A stretch of DNA of 64,000 nt. It comes from Mangrovicoccus sp049603835. GTDB lineage: Bacteria > Pseudomonadota > Alphaproteobacteria > Rhodobacterales > Rhodobacteraceae. A model generated the notes under the pieces. The model was not told where the DNA came from. It did no database searches and saw only the letters and a list, made by a program, of their open reading frames with translations. The position numbers and the translations under genes are program-made. Positions 37,341-44,745 of this stretch are shown here, in pieces; position 1 is the stretch's first letter, and each line of letters opens with the position of its first letter. The stretch spans positions 21,331 to 85,330 of the forward strand of contig JBMYSZ010000015.1 in the NCBI GenBank assembly GCA_049603835.1, in the 5' to 3' direction.

Positions 37341-37874
37341 ATGTCTCGTATTGGCAAACGGCCGGTGGCGATCCCCTCTGGGGTCACGGCTGAGATCAAA
37401 GGCCAGGTTATTGAAGTTAAGGGTCCGAAAGGCTCTCGCAGCTTCACCGCAACCGATCTGGTATCCATCACTCAGGAAGATGGTGCCATCACGGTTGAGC
37501 CGGCAAACAAAACCAAACGCGCGCGCCAGCAATGGGGCATGACCCGCACCATGATCGCTAATCTGATCACCGGTGTGACCGACGGTTTCAAGAAAGAGCT
37601 TGAGATCCAAGGTGTTGGTTATCGTGCTCAGATGCAGGGCAACACTTTGAAACTGTCGCTGGGTTACTCCCATGACGTGAATTTCGAAGTGCCAGAAGGC
37701 ATCACCGTGACTGCGCCGAAACCGACTGAGATCATTATCGAAGGTAATGACCAGCAGGTGGTTGGCCAGGTCGCCGCGAATATCCGCGAATGGCGTTCGC
37801 CGGAGCCGTATAAAGGCAAAGGCATCCGCTATAAGGGTGAATTCATCTTCCGTAAGGAAGGTAAGAAGAAGTAA
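37341..37874 (+). CDS. rplF: 50S ribosomal protein L6
   Basis: L6 lies at the base of the stalk near the factor-binding site. The 177 residues begin MSRIGKRPVAIPSGVTAEIKGQ and contain the second-domain signature WRSPEPYKGKGIRYKGE. The gap to rplR is 11 bases. Confidence 0.98.
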   Translation: MSRIGKRPVAIPSGVTAEIKGQVIEVKGPKGSRSFTATDLVSITQEDGAITVEPANKTKRARQQWGMTRTMIANLITGVTDGFKKELEIQGVGYRAQMQGNTLKLSLGYSHDVNFEVPEGITVTAPKPTEIIIEGNDQQVVGQVAANIREWRSPEPYKGKGIRYKGEFIFRKEGKKK

Positions 37875-37885
37875 GGACGAGCAGA

Positions 37886-38245
37886 ATGGCAAACAGCAAA
37901 CGGGACCTGTTCCTGAAGCGCCGACTGCGCGTTCGGAACAAACTTCGCAAAATGGCCAATGGTCGGCCGCGCCTTTCGGTGCACCGCTCCAACAAAAATA
38001 TCAGCGTTCAGCTGATCGACGATGTGGCGGGAGTAACCCTGGCTGCGGCGTCTTCGTTGGAAAAAGACCTGGGCATTGTGAACCAAAACAATGTGGAAGC
38101 AGCAGCCAAAGTTGGCGCGGCAATTGCCGAGCGGGCCAAGGCGAAAGGCGTCGAAGAATGCTATTTCGACCGCGGCGGTTTCCTTTTCCACGGCAAGATC
38201 AAAGCTCTGGCCGATGCAGCGCGCGAAGGCGGGCTGAAGTTCTAA
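37886..38245 (+). CDS. rplR: 50S ribosomal protein L18
   Basis: L18 binds 5S rRNA together with L5 and L25. The 119 residues contain RRLRVRNKLRKMANGRPRLSVHRSNKNI and the C-terminal FDRGGFLFHGKIKALADAAREGGLKF. The 140 bases to rpsE are unusually long for this operon and contain a terminator-like hairpin. Confidence 0.97.
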   Translation: MANSKRDLFLKRRLRVRNKLRKMANGRPRLSVHRSNKNISVQLIDDVAGVTLAAASSLEKDLGIVNQNNVEAAAKVGAAIAERAKAKGVEECYFDRGGFLFHGKIKALADAAREGGLKF

Positions 38246-38253
38246 TTGGAGAG

Positions 38254-38278
38254 GGCGGGGCATTTGCTCTGCCTTTTT
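38254..38278 (+). terminator. Terminator-like hairpin between rplR and rpsE
   Basis: GGCGGGGC (38254-38261) pairs with GCTCTGCC (38266-38273) with two G-U pairs and an ATTT loop, followed by five T residues. It may be an attenuator that reduces rpsE-rpmD transcription relative to the genes upstream. Confidence 0.5.
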
Positions 38279-38385
38279 CCACTTGTAGCGGGCGCTTTCG
38301 GGCGGCCGCTCGATGATCCGGGACCGTTTCGGTCACCGCGATTGAGCTAACAGGCTAAAAGCCCGTATTCAGGAGAATGCCACTC

Positions 38386-38961
38386 ATGGCAGAACGTGAT
38401 AACCGCCGGGGTCGCGATCGCGACGAAACCCCGGAATTCGCAGATCGTCTGGTTGCGATCAACCGTGTGTCCAAAACCGTAAAAGGTGGTAAGCGTTTCG
38501 GCTTTGCTGCTCTGGTGGTTGTGGGTGACCAAAAAGGCCGCGTTGGCTTTGGCAAAGGTAAAGCCAAAGAGGTGCCTGAAGCGATCCGTAAGGCAACTGA
38601 GCAAGCAAAACGCCAAATGATCCGCGTTCCGCTGCGCGAAGGCCGCACGCTGCACCATGACACTCAGGGCCGTTGGGGCGCTGGTAAAGTGGTTATGCGT
38701 ACCGCACCGACCGGTACTGGTATCATCGCCGGTGGTCCGATGCGTGCCGTTTTCGAAATGCTTGGTGTGCAAGACGTTGTTGCGAAGTCCTTGGGCTCGC
38801 AGAACCCTTACAACATGATCCGCGCCACTTTGGATGGTCTGAAGCAAGAATCCAGCCCGCGCATGGTTGCCCAGCGTCGTGGTAAGAAAGTTGCTGACAT
38901 CCTTCCGAAGCGTGATGAAGCACCGGCTGCAGACGCGGCTCCGGCCGAAGCTGAGGCATAA
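38386..38961 (+). CDS. rpsE: 30S ribosomal protein S5
   Basis: S5 lies near the mRNA channel and affects fidelity. The start at 38386 (MAERDNRRGRD) is preferred over the ATG at 38377 because AGGAG ends only one base before the latter but is well spaced for the former. The 191 residues contain VVGDQKGRVGFGKGKAKEV and AGGPMRAVFEMLGVQDVVAKSLGSQNP, and end in an Ala/Glu-rich tail. rpmD follows after 11 bases. Confidence 0.97.
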   Translation: MAERDNRRGRDRDETPEFADRLVAINRVSKTVKGGKRFGFAALVVVGDQKGRVGFGKGKAKEVPEAIRKATEQAKRQMIRVPLREGRTLHHDTQGRWGAGKVVMRTAPTGTGIIAGGPMRAVFEMLGVQDVVAKSLGSQNPYNMIRATLDGLKQESSPRMVAQRRGKKVADILPKRDEAPAADAAPAEAEA

Positions 38962-38972
38962 GGAAACGTCAC

Positions 38973-39164
38973 ATGTCGAAGAAAACCATCGTCGTTAAGC
39001 AGATCGGCAGCCCGATCCGTCGCCCAGAAAAACAGCGCAAAACGCTGATCGGCCTGGGCCTGAACAAGATGCACAAAACCCGCGAGCTGGAAGACACTCC
39101 TTCCGTGCGCGGCATGGTCAACTCGATCCCGCATCTGGTGGAAATCGTCGAAGAGCGCGGCTAA
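38973..39164 (+). CDS. rpmD: 50S ribosomal protein L30
   Basis: L30 is a small protein on the 50S surface. The 63 residues contain VKQIGSPIRRPEKQRKTLIGLGLNKMHK. It is the last gene of the ribosomal block; rplO, secY and the alpha operon, often adjacent, are not found after it in this window. Confidence 0.96.
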   Translation: MSKKTIVVKQIGSPIRRPEKQRKTLIGLGLNKMHKTRELEDTPSVRGMVNSIPHLVEIVEERG

Positions 39165-39190
39165 TCCCTCTCTTTGAGCAAGAAATTAAG

Positions 39191-39224
39191 GGCCCTCTAG
39201 TGTAAGCTAGGGGGCCTTTTTCTT
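39191..39224 (+). terminator. Terminator after rpmD
   Basis: A 10-bp stem, GGCCCTCTAG (39191-39200) with CTAGGGGGCC (39207-39216) including one G-U pair, has a TGTAAG loop and a TTTTTCTTT tail. Confidence 0.9.
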
Positions 39225-39320
39225 TGTGGGTCGGATTGGTTGTGGGGGGCCGTTCCGACCTATCGCCTATTGACCAATCCTCAAGCTGCAAGCCAGCTTA
39301 GGCGCATATGGGGGAAGAGA

Positions 39321-40037
39321 ATGTTCCAATTTCATGCCAAAGCCTGGGCTTTCGCGGCATTGCCGATACTGCTTGCGGGCTCGCCTTATGCGCAGCAGCC
39401 CCAAAATTGCACCGATGACGCTATGATCGTCTTTGATGGCTCGGGCTCCATGTCTGAGATGGGGTTTAACCAGCTTGATGAGCCCCGCATTTTTGAAGCC
39501 CGCCGCGCTCTGCGCCAGGTCATGCCGCGGGTAGAGAAATTCCGCCAAATTGGCCTGATCACCTATGGCCCCAGCCGTGGCGATATATGTGAAGGGGTAG
39601 AGCTGCGCTTCACGCCTCGAAAAGACGCCGCTTGGCCCGTGATCACAACGATAGATGGGCTTCAGCCTGAGGGCGAAACACCGCTGACAGAGGCGGTGAG
39701 GCAAGCCGCAGAGGTGCTGACTGCCCGCGCCGCGAATGGGGTGGTTGTGCTGGTCACGGATGGCAAAGAAACCTGCGACGGGGCACCTTGCCAATTAGCG
39801 GCGCATTTGGCGGCGGATTGGCCGGGGCTAAGGGTGCATGTGATTGGTTTTAAGGTACGTGGCGACCGGTTTGATTGGGATGCCCAGGGGGTCAATGATT
39901 ATACGGATGCCCAATCTCCGGCGCGCTGTTTGGCCGAGGCGACGGGCGGGGAATATGTGTCCGCTGAAACGGTTGAGCAGCTGATTGCAGCGCTACAAGT
40001 CACCCTTGGCTGCCCGCTTTTTGGGGCCCTTAGATAA
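39321..40037 (+). CDS. Secreted von Willebrand factor A domain protein
   Basis: The start at 39321 follows GGGGGAAGAG and yields a signal peptide (AFAALPILLAGSPYAQ). The 238-residue protein is essentially one VWA domain with the metal-ion-dependent adhesion site DGSGS at 39-43, a conserved Thr in GETPLTEAV, and VVLVTDGKETCDG, where the Asp completes the site. Several cysteines suggest periplasmic disulphides. It has no adjacent partner such as a MoxR ATPase, and its ligand is unknown. It is a single gene between the ribosomal terminator and a tRNA gene. Confidence 0.82.
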   Translation: MFQFHAKAWAFAALPILLAGSPYAQQPQNCTDDAMIVFDGSGSMSEMGFNQLDEPRIFEARRALRQVMPRVEKFRQIGLITYGPSRGDICEGVELRFTPRKDAAWPVITTIDGLQPEGETPLTEAVRQAAEVLTARAANGVVVLVTDGKETCDGAPCQLAAHLAADWPGLRVHVIGFKVRGDRFDWDAQGVNDYTDAQSPARCLAEATGGEYVSAETVEQLIAALQVTLGCPLFGALR

Positions 40038-40123
40038 AGCCTGGCGGATGCTGGATTGGGCACTGCGGGGCCCTAACCGCTCTGCACGCAAATCGGTGCA
40101 ACTATCGAGAATGTTTAAGGGAA

Positions 40124-40199
<76 letters not shown>

Positions 40200-40208
40200 G
40201 GTGGAGCG

Positions 40209-40238
40209 CTAATAGCCAAACTCGTGAGGGGAATGCAA
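40209..40238 (-). promoter_or_regulatory. Candidate promoter of tRNA-Val(TAC)
   Basis: On the complementary strand TTGCAT (40238-40233) and TATTAG (40214-40209) are 18 bases apart, about ten bases before the mature tRNA. Confidence 0.5.
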
Positions 40239-40256
40239 GGGCCTGTTTGCGGAAAT

Positions 40257-40499
40257 CTACAATTTAAGCCGTTCTATTTCAGCAGCCAGCTCGATCAGCT
40301 TTGGCACAGATTGAGTTCGACCAGATGCCGCCAGCTCAAAAGCCGCGAATTCCAATAGTTTAACGGCCATATCCTTGGCTTCTGGCGCGGCTTGCCCCAT
40401 GTCATCCGTAGATTTGAGTTGATCAAAAATTTTTTGGAGCTGCTCTTCGCTGTCGGCGGAGTTCAGGACTTCGCCGTCAAAATTTACCAATCTTGCCAC
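40257..40499 (-). CDS. Small hypothetical protein downstream of the LuxR gene
   Basis: The 80-residue soluble, acidic, largely helical protein has a GTG start after GAGG. No family is recognised. It lies 68 bases downstream of the LuxR-type gene in the same orientation and may be cotranscribed with it. Both lie between the two tRNA-Val genes. Confidence 0.55.
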   Translation of the reverse strand: MARLVNFDGEVLNSADSEEQLQKIFDQLKSTDDMGQAAPEAKDMAVKLLEFAAFELAASGRTQSVPKLIELAAEIERLKL

Positions 40500-40567
40500 T
40501 GGAACCTCACAGGAAAACGCTGATTTTCCCGAGTAGCGCGCAAATTGCCGCAGAGAAAGTCCCGCAA

Positions 40568-41362
40568 TTACGCGACAAGTTGCGTGCCGGTCCGCAGAAA
40601 TCCCGAGGCAATGCCCGTGAGAACCGCAGAGGTTCGGTCGGTCACGTCTAGCTTGCTAAAAATTCGGCGGGTCAGCGTATCGACTGTATGGCGAGACACC
40701 CCCATGATCTGGGCAATAGATGCCGTGCTTTTGCCGCAAGCGATCCATTCCAGGACTTCCTGCTCGCGTGCCGCTAAATGCAAATCCTGACCATTTGGCG
40801 TTTGGGTTTGGTTGCAAAATTTCAGATGGGCTGCTTGCAGGATCAGCTGCAATTCTTGCAGGCCCGTCTGGGACGGCAACTTATTCGGCGCAAAGCCCAG
40901 GCTCGCATAGCCATTGCGCAAATTCGGGCCAAATAGGCCCAAGGCAACACCATTGCTTAGCCCAGCCTGACGCCGTGCAACTAGTAATTTCTGTTGTTGC
41001 TCCGACAGATCTGTGAGTTGGCCGATTGTATGCCATGAGAAAGGCGCGCCGCTTCGCAAGGCCATCTCAACAATTGGGTCGAAGCGCACATAGCGGCAAT
41101 CCACATATTCATCGACCCAGCTTTGCGGAAATCCTTCATGGATCATGGTTGGGCCCCCACCTGGCGCAAGCTTGGCGGCGCCCAAGGGGTTATAATGGTG
41201 ATAGCAAAGCTGCTCTGCACCCAAATCGGTCAGATAGCTTCTCAACAAAGCCCAAAGGGACTCGGGGTCTGGGCTCTGAGAGATGCGGGCCAAAGCTGTT
41301 TGGATCGAAGCGATTGTCAATTGGATGTCCCAAGGCCGGGCACGCAGCAGGCAATAGGTCAA
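40568..41362 (-). CDS. LuxR-family regulator with autoinducer-binding domain (LuxR solo)
   Basis: The 264-residue two-domain regulator has an N-terminal autoinducer-binding domain (about 25-185) that keeps the residues that contact acyl-homoserine lactones: Trp82, Tyr86, Asp95, Pro96, Trp110 and a Gly after ARRQAGLSNG. The C-terminal LuxR helix-turn-helix reads LAAREQEVLEWIACGKSTASIAQIMGVSRHTV. The start is uncertain: the longest frame begins with TTG, and no ATG precedes the domain. No luxI synthase is within the window, so it is probably a solo that senses signals made elsewhere or by other cells. Confidence 0.85.
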   Translation of the reverse strand: MTYCLLRARPWDIQLTIASIQTALARISQSPDPESLWALLRSYLTDLGAEQLCYHHYNPLGAAKLAPGGGPTMIHEGFPQSWVDEYVDCRYVRFDPIVEMALRSGAPFSWHTIGQLTDLSEQQQKLLVARRQAGLSNGVALGLFGPNLRNGYASLGFAPNKLPSQTGLQELQLILQAAHLKFCNQTQTPNGQDLHLAAREQEVLEWIACGKSTASIAQIMGVSRHTVDTLTRRIFSKLDVTDRTSAVLTGIASGFLRTGTQLVA

Positions 41363-41414
41363 AACTGCCGATACTACGGGTTCTGGCCGATATAAGATGT
41401 CGGTCTAGCAAAAC

Positions 41415-41489
41415 TGGTGGGTGATAAGAGATTCGAACTCCTGACATCTTCGATGTGAACGAAGCGCTCTACCACTGAGCTAATCACCC
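41415..41489 (-). tRNA. tRNA-Val (anticodon CAC)
   Basis: The complementary strand has the acceptor stem GGGTGAT/ATCACCC, an anticodon stem CTTCG/CGAAG with loop TTCACAT (anticodon CAC), T-loop GTTCGAAT and an encoded CCA. It is 75 bases long, with a D-loop one base shorter than that of the TAC isoacceptor 1.2 kb away. Confidence 0.94.
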
Positions 41490-41564
41490 TGAGAGGGCCC
41501 ACATATCTTTGTAACAAAAACGCTGCAAGATGGTTTCGTGATTCTGACGTAGCGTCTTTTTTCG

Positions 41565-42140
41565 ATGAGAGCTTGTAATTTTGCGAATGGTTCGCAAATA
41601 TTAGTCTTCGGCAATCTGCAAAAGGTTCTATTCTTGATCCAATCCAAAACTCCCAAGGTCTTTCGTATCCATACGGTGGATGACCTGGCCCGCATCCCGT
41701 TTGAAAATGGTATGGCGGCAGTCGAGGTTCCGGCGGAGCTATTGGATAAGCTTGAGCTGAAAAACGAAATCCGAGGGGATAGTGCGCGGCTGCGCAGCTT
41801 GGAGAAATCAATTCGGTCTAAGGGCTATCGTCCTATTGAGCCGATCACAGCCAGGATTAGCAAAAAGGGAAAATGGGTGGTTCTCAATGGCGGTCATCGC
41901 CTGACAGCCGCCCGCCGGATCTTAAAAGAGTTCTGGACCAATCTTTTCGGCGAAAAGGTCAAAAGCTTTTATTTCGTGCTGTTTCTCACCCCAGATAGTT
42001 GGAGCAAGAAAAGCCCGCCTGCCGGGGCTATTTTGAATTTCGGAGATGTTGATAGCATCGCGGAAAGCCAACAATCCTGGGAACGGGCGGATCGGCGCGC
42101 TAATTTTATCCAGATTCATCCGCCAGAATCGGAAAGCTGA
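41565..42140 (+). CDS. Stand-alone ParB-like (ParB/Srx fold) protein
   Basis: The 191-residue frame has an uncertain start; a TTG near 41634 would remove about 23 poorly conserved residues. The core resembles a ParB N-terminal domain: FRIHTVDDLARIP, RLRSLEKSIRSKGYRPIEPITARI and GKWVVLNGGHRLTAARRI, in which GGHR takes the place of the ParB/Srx nucleotide-binding motif. No DNA-binding middle domain is present, so this is not the chromosome partitioning ParB. Similar proteins act as small CTP/ATP-dependent enzymes or belong to mobile modules. It lies next to a tRNA gene, a common insertion site. Confidence 0.62.
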   Translation: MRACNFANGSQILVFGNLQKVLFLIQSKTPKVFRIHTVDDLARIPFENGMAAVEVPAELLDKLELKNEIRGDSARLRSLEKSIRSKGYRPIEPITARISKKGKWVVLNGGHRLTAARRILKEFWTNLFGEKVKSFYFVLFLTPDSWSKKSPPAGAILNFGDVDSIAESQQSWERADRRANFIQIHPPESES

Positions 42141-42176
42141 CCGGAAACCTAACTGGGGACGGGCAGGGGGAAGGGC

Positions 42177-42506
42177 TCAGTGGGACGAGCTTTGGGAAAA
42201 GAGATTTAATACCAGAACGCCGGCGATGATCAGGCTCAGGCCCAAAATCGCCGGCCAGTCGAGCTTTTGCCCAAAGAGCGCCACGCCCAAAATAGCGATC
42301 GCGGCGATCCCCACGCCGGACCAGACCGCATAGGCGATGCCGACGGGGATTATTTTTAGAGCGAAGGACAGAAACACAAAGCTCACCCCATAAGAGCCAA
42401 GCGCCAATACGCCCCATCCCCAGCTGCTAAAACCATTCGAGGCGGTCAAAGCAGTCGTGCCGATGATTTCGCCGATGATCGCGGCGATTAAATAGAGCCA
42501 ATGCAT
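42177..42506 (-). CDS. Small multidrug resistance (SMR) efflux protein, EmrE type
   Basis: The start at 42506 (MHWLYLIAAIIGE) follows GGAG and gives the typical 109 residues with four transmembrane helices. The essential membrane glutamate lies in AAIIGEIIGTTAL in the first helix. The signatures YAVWSGVGIAAIAILGVALFGQKL and IIAGVLVLNLFS match the EmrE/Qac branch more closely than the guanidinium-exporting branch. It is a proton-coupled antiporter for lipophilic cations, monocistronic. Confidence 0.88.
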   Translation of the reverse strand: MHWLYLIAAIIGEIIGTTALTASNGFSSWGWGVLALGSYGVSFVFLSFALKIIPVGIAYAVWSGVGIAAIAILGVALFGQKLDWPAILGLSLIIAGVLVLNLFSQSSSH

Positions 42507-42674
42507 GCCCAGATCTCCAGTTTGAGAAAAAAATTTTAGTCCCAATCCGGGGCTGAGAACAGATCGAACCTGTTTTTTGGCCTGTGTCCCTGTGGATAAC
42601 TAAGGAAATTCAGCGACTTCCAAGATAATTGCGAAAAATTCGCAGATTCTCCCTACGTCAGGTGCATTTCTTTG

Positions 42675-42703
42675 TTGACGACCCCCGCCGCAATATTTAA
42701 TCA
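42675..42703 (+). promoter_or_regulatory. Candidate promoter of tRNA-Asp
   Basis: TTGACG (42675-42680) and TAATCA (42698-42703) are 17 bases apart, placing the start site just before the tRNA at 42718. Confidence 0.55.
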
Positions 42704-42717
42704 CCCTCCTCACGCAA

Positions 42718-42794
42718 GCGGTTGTAGCTCAGTTGGTTAGAGTACCGGCCTGTCACGCCGGGGGTCGCGGGTTCGAGCCCCGTCAACCGCGCCA
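42718..42794 (+). tRNA. tRNA-Asp (anticodon GTC)
   Basis: This 77-base cloverleaf has acceptor stem GCGGTTG/CAACCGC, anticodon loop CTGTCAC (GTC), T-loop GTTCGAGC and encoded CCA. Confidence 0.96.
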
Positions 42795-42807
42795 CTACCC
42801 CAAGGCC

Positions 42808-43593
42808 TTAATTGGTCTTGGGGTGGGCGTAAAAATACCCACAAGATGCTTCCTGAGTATGATCAAGACGGCTTAGAATATAGGTCAGATCATCTTGATT
42901 CGGATAATTCGGACGCGGCGCGCGTTGGGAAATCAGCGGGTGGAATTTCGTGCCTAGGCGTTTGCGCACGGGGCGAAAAATGCTTCGCGCTCCTGCTAAG
43001 TTGAAACACTGCTTCATCCCATGCAAAACCGCCCAAGGGTCATCGCGGACCAGTTCATAGCGCACCAACATCAAGGCCACGCCACGACGACGCCAGGCCA
43101 GCAAGCTTGCCAATTTCGCCTGGCGCATATCCAAGATATTGGCAAAAGCAGTGCCGGTGATCGGATGACGGTCTAGCAAAAGCGGCTGGCCCAGATCATC
43201 GGCGCTAGAGCCGTGAAAATAGTCCATTCGGTCCACATAGCTATGCCAGGGCGTTCGAATAAATCCGCTATAATCTTGTTTTTGCAGCTGCTTTTTGGAA
43301 TGCCAGGGGCGAGAATAGAGGCTGAGCGTCCAGTCGATCGCGTGCCGCACCACGCCGACCACCAAAACCGAAGAGGGAATGGCCAGCATGGTGGGAAACC
43401 CATGTTTCCAGCCATAGCGGCGGGTGGCGGAAAGGGGCGTGTTTTTCGCGATCAAGCGCTCTACATAGCTGGTGCCAGAGCAGCGCTCGCCAAAGACCTG
43501 AAAACTATCCAGGGGGGCTGGTTTAGGGGGCGGAAGATATTCCACCCCATGGTCCGCGAGCAGGGCAAAGGTCGGGTTATCGGGAATTGTCAT
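42808..43593 (-). CDS. Sulfotransferase-like protein
   Basis: The 261-residue protein has an N-terminal FQVFGERCSGTSYVERLIAKN motif, which resembles the PAPS 5-prime-phosphosulphate loop of sulfotransferase-fold proteins. Further on, VVGVVRHAIDWTLSLYSRPWH resembles the 3-prime-phosphate binding region with its Arg and Ser. The remainder is basic and Trp-rich. The acceptor substrate is unknown. A glycosyltransferase gene is transcribed divergently 103 bases away, so the pair may decorate a surface glycan. The ribosome binding site is weak. Confidence 0.62.
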   Translation of the reverse strand: MTIPDNPTFALLADHGVEYLPPPKPAPLDSFQVFGERCSGTSYVERLIAKNTPLSATRRYGWKHGFPTMLAIPSSVLVVGVVRHAIDWTLSLYSRPWHSKKQLQKQDYSGFIRTPWHSYVDRMDYFHGSSADDLGQPLLLDRHPITGTAFANILDMRQAKLASLLAWRRRGVALMLVRYELVRDDPWAVLHGMKQCFNLAGARSIFRPVRKRLGTKFHPLISQRAPRPNYPNQDDLTYILSRLDHTQEASCGYFYAHPKTN

Positions 43594-43696
43594 TTGGTTA
43601 TCAATCGTTTTAGACGGTCCCCGTTTACGATAAATTCAGTTGGGAGACGGTTAATCCTGACTGAAAACTCATTGCTCCACTGAATAAGAGGATCAG

Positions 43697-44566
43697 ATGC
43701 AAATTGCTGCTGCGGTCACTATGGTCCGTGACGATCCAGAATTTTTGGATATCTGGCTGCGCTATTATGGCGGCCTTTTTGGGCGGCAGGCGCTGTATGT
43801 GATCAATCATGGGCAGCAGGATTGGATCAAGGAAATGGCCCAGGGATGCAATATTATCGGCATTCCTGGTTTTGCTCATAAGGGGTTTGATGCCAAACGG
43901 TGGCGGCTGTTAAATCACTTGGTTCAGGGGCTGCGGCAGTATCATAAACATGTGATTGTCGGCGATGTGGATGAGCTGGTGCTGCGCGACCCGGCTTTGG
44001 GCAGTCTCGGAGATTTCCTGGAGGAAACGCGCAAAGGGACGGTGATAACCGCTTTCGGCTTGGAGCTGGTTCATCGCAGCTATGAAGAGCCTGCGGCTTT
44101 CACCGCTCCGATCTTGGGCGGGCGGCGCTTTGTGCGTGTATCCCCGCTTTACACCAAACCCTGCATCGTCAGCGCGGCGACCCAGATTTCTCGTGGCGGG
44201 CATTATGCAACCGCTGAGACGCTGGATATGCCGGAGGGGCTTTATCTGTTTCACCTGAAATTCGCGGATCGGGGGCTTTATAGCCGGGTGCTGGATCGCC
44301 GGAATGCAGTGGCAGAGGCCACCGGGGCAGAGCGGCCGCGCGATGCGATGATTGGCCGGCACTGGTTTGCTCAGACCCGCGATGACAGTTTGCAATTTGC
44401 TGTGATAGATGACGCGCCAGTATCCGCTGATTTCGACTTCACCGCGCATCGCGCCGCTATGGCGTCAAGCTGGGCGCCGCGTGGCGATGACGGCTATTGG
44501 CAGTTCGACCGCCATGATGACGCTCAGCTATATGAAGTGCCTGAGCGGTTTTGGCGGATGTTTTAG
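43697..44566 (+). CDS. Glycosyltransferase (family 2-like, Glyco_tranf_2_4 type)
   Basis: The 289-residue protein begins IAAAVTMVRDDPEFLDIWLRYYGGLFG, the pattern of glycosyltransferases of the GT2_4/GT92-like group. The metal- and nucleotide-sugar-binding motif is VGDVDELVL near residue 95. The C-terminal part holds LYLFHLKFADRGLYSRVLDRR. AGAGGA precedes the ATG. Divergent from the sulfotransferase-like gene. The sugar donor and acceptor cannot be told from sequence. Confidence 0.72.
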   Translation: MQIAAAVTMVRDDPEFLDIWLRYYGGLFGRQALYVINHGQQDWIKEMAQGCNIIGIPGFAHKGFDAKRWRLLNHLVQGLRQYHKHVIVGDVDELVLRDPALGSLGDFLEETRKGTVITAFGLELVHRSYEEPAAFTAPILGGRRFVRVSPLYTKPCIVSAATQISRGGHYATAETLDMPEGLYLFHLKFADRGLYSRVLDRRNAVAEATGAERPRDAMIGRHWFAQTRDDSLQFAVIDDAPVSADFDFTAHRAAMASSWAPRGDDGYWQFDRHDDAQLYEVPERFWRMF

Positions 44567-44633
44567 CGCCTGTTGCGCGAAGCGAAGGGCGGGGCCTATA
44601 TGGGGCAGAGGTCCTAGAAAGGGCAGAGCAGGA

Positions 44634-44656
44634 GCCACCGGGTCGGGGCCCGGTGG
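44634..44656. repeat. Second-family REP-like palindrome left of the IS element
   Basis: CCACCGGG (44635-44642) and CCCGGTGG (44649-44656) flank TCGGGG. The same sequence occurs inverted at 46236-46258, on the other side of the insertion element. Confidence 0.7.
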
Positions 44657-44737
44657 AGCAAGCACATAAATTCACCCAATGCCGCTTTGCGTATATGTCA
44701 GAAATCTATGCCGAGGCTAAGGCAAGCGAAATGAGCC

Positions 44738-44745
44738 AGCCTTAG
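44738..44745. repeat. Target-site duplication, left copy
   Basis: AGCCTTAG directly abuts the left inverted repeat of the insertion element and is repeated at 46186-46193. Confidence 0.92.
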
